Source of the DNA: Pseudogemmobacter lacusdianii
GTDB taxonomy: Bacteria > Pseudomonadota > Alphaproteobacteria > Rhodobacterales > Rhodobacteraceae
Length of the DNA: 64,000 nt
Direction of reading: 5' to 3'
Assembly (NCBI RefSeq): GCF_030848395.1
Contig: NZ_JAVDBT010000004.1
Coordinates: 226,596-290,595, forward strand
Shown here: piece by piece, positions 63,778-64,000 of the stretch
Numbering within the stretch: position 1 is the stretch's first letter
How the letters are laid out: each line of letters starts with the position of its first letter
Position numbers and translations under genes: made by a program
Notes under the pieces: generated by a model
The model's database searches: none
Seen by the model: only the letters and a program-made list of their open reading frames with translations
What the model was told of the DNA's origin: nothing

Positions 63778-64000
63778 TTAGAGGTTGCGCGACCAATCGT
63801 CGACCTGACGCTCGGCCTCATCTTTGGCGATGCCATATTTTTGCTGAAGCTTCCCAACCAGCTGATCGCGGCGCCCTTCGGCCACATCCAGCTCATCATC
63901 GGTCAACTCGCCCCATTTCACCTTGGCCTGACCTTTAAGCCCACATTTCCCAAGTAAGGCGCTGATTTCGCTGTCCTGACCATTATATTTCCTATATAAA
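63778..64000 (-). CDS. CsbD-family stress protein (partial, N-terminus beyond the window)
   Basis: An open frame from the window edge to a TAA at 63778. The last 50 residues, KVKWGELTDDELDVAEGRRD and QLVGKLQQKYGIAKDEAERQ then VDDWSRNL, match CsbD/YjbJ-type general stress proteins almost end to end. The sequence before (ALLGKCGLKGQ) fits the family's GKxKxLKGQ start region, but no in-frame Met or Val start occurs inside the window, so the beginning is cut off or altered. Likely a small cytosolic stress protein. Confidence 0.85.
   Translation of the reverse strand, partial: LYRKYNGQDSEISALLGKCGLKGQAKVKWGELTDDELDVAEGRRDQLVGKLQQKYGIAKDEAERQVDDWSRNL

Noticed and set aside
63507..63899. Possible minus-strand gene or insertion-sequence remnant near the end
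   Set aside because: Its start lies inside the CsbD-coding region in another frame; no transposase motif or terminal repeats could be seen.

Overview
The window looks like a chromosomal segment of a GC-rich alphaproteobacterium, most probably of the Rhodobacterales (Rhodobacter, Gemmobacter or a relative). Support comes from a Rhodobacter-type cytochrome c2, an aa3 oxidase subunit I, a monomeric NADP isocitrate dehydrogenase, an imuA-imuB-dnaE2 mutagenesis cassette behind an alphaproteobacterial SOS box (GTTC-N7-GTTC), and many polyamine/opine-type and peptide-type ABC importers. I saw no phage, insertion sequence, CRISPR array or rRNA. All identifications are by reading the sequence; no database search was run.

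Positions 1-12756 are mostly housekeeping: a class V aminotransferase, a UbiH-type hydroxylase, a HAD pyrimidine nucleotidase, a GntR regulator, a membrane glycosyltransferase with an MshEN-like N-terminal domain, carA, a YqeY protein, a frameshifted glycosyltransferase-like gene, ctaD, cytochrome c2, lipB and tRNA-Leu(GAG). Several clear terminators separate them.

Positions 12757-55805 are a long uptake-and-catabolism region. In order it holds: a complete polyamine-type ABC operon (ATPase, binding protein, two permeases) followed by a YdiJ-like FAD/Fe-S dehydrogenase; a minus-strand unit of FAA hydrolase, SsuABC/TauABC-type importer and malate/lactate dehydrogenase, with a divergent GntR gene; a second divergent FAA hydrolase/GntR pair whose intergenic DNA shares a motif with the first; isocitrate dehydrogenase; an Lrp regulator, HyuA-type hydantoinase, DUF917 protein and Dpp/Opp importer in one plus-strand run; an aminotransferase and a 2-hydroxyacid dehydrogenase, divergent; a CocE/NonD hydrolase; a polyamine-type importer lacking an ATPase; a class III aminotransferase; a second polyamine-type importer that has an ATPase; a LysR regulator; and, divergent from it, a DapF-like epimerase overlapping an M81 (microcystinase-family) metallopeptidase. 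Together they suggest scavenging and breakdown of amino-acid derivatives, peptides, cyclic amides and polyamines, each unit with a local regulator. Substrates are not determined by the sequence.

Positions 55802-61371 hold the SOS mutagenesis cassette dnaE2-imuB-imuA on the minus strand. Positions 61550-64000 hold four small minus-strand envelope or stress genes: an Ala/Lys-rich membrane protein, a holin-X-like protein, a PLDc_N-domain protein and a CsbD-like protein cut by the window edge.

The best candidates for undescribed biology are the LysR/DapF-like/M81 locus, where the DapF first-cysteine loop is altered; the Lrp-HyuA-DUF917-Dpp operon with its palindromes; and the twin GntR/FAA units with a shared candidate operator.
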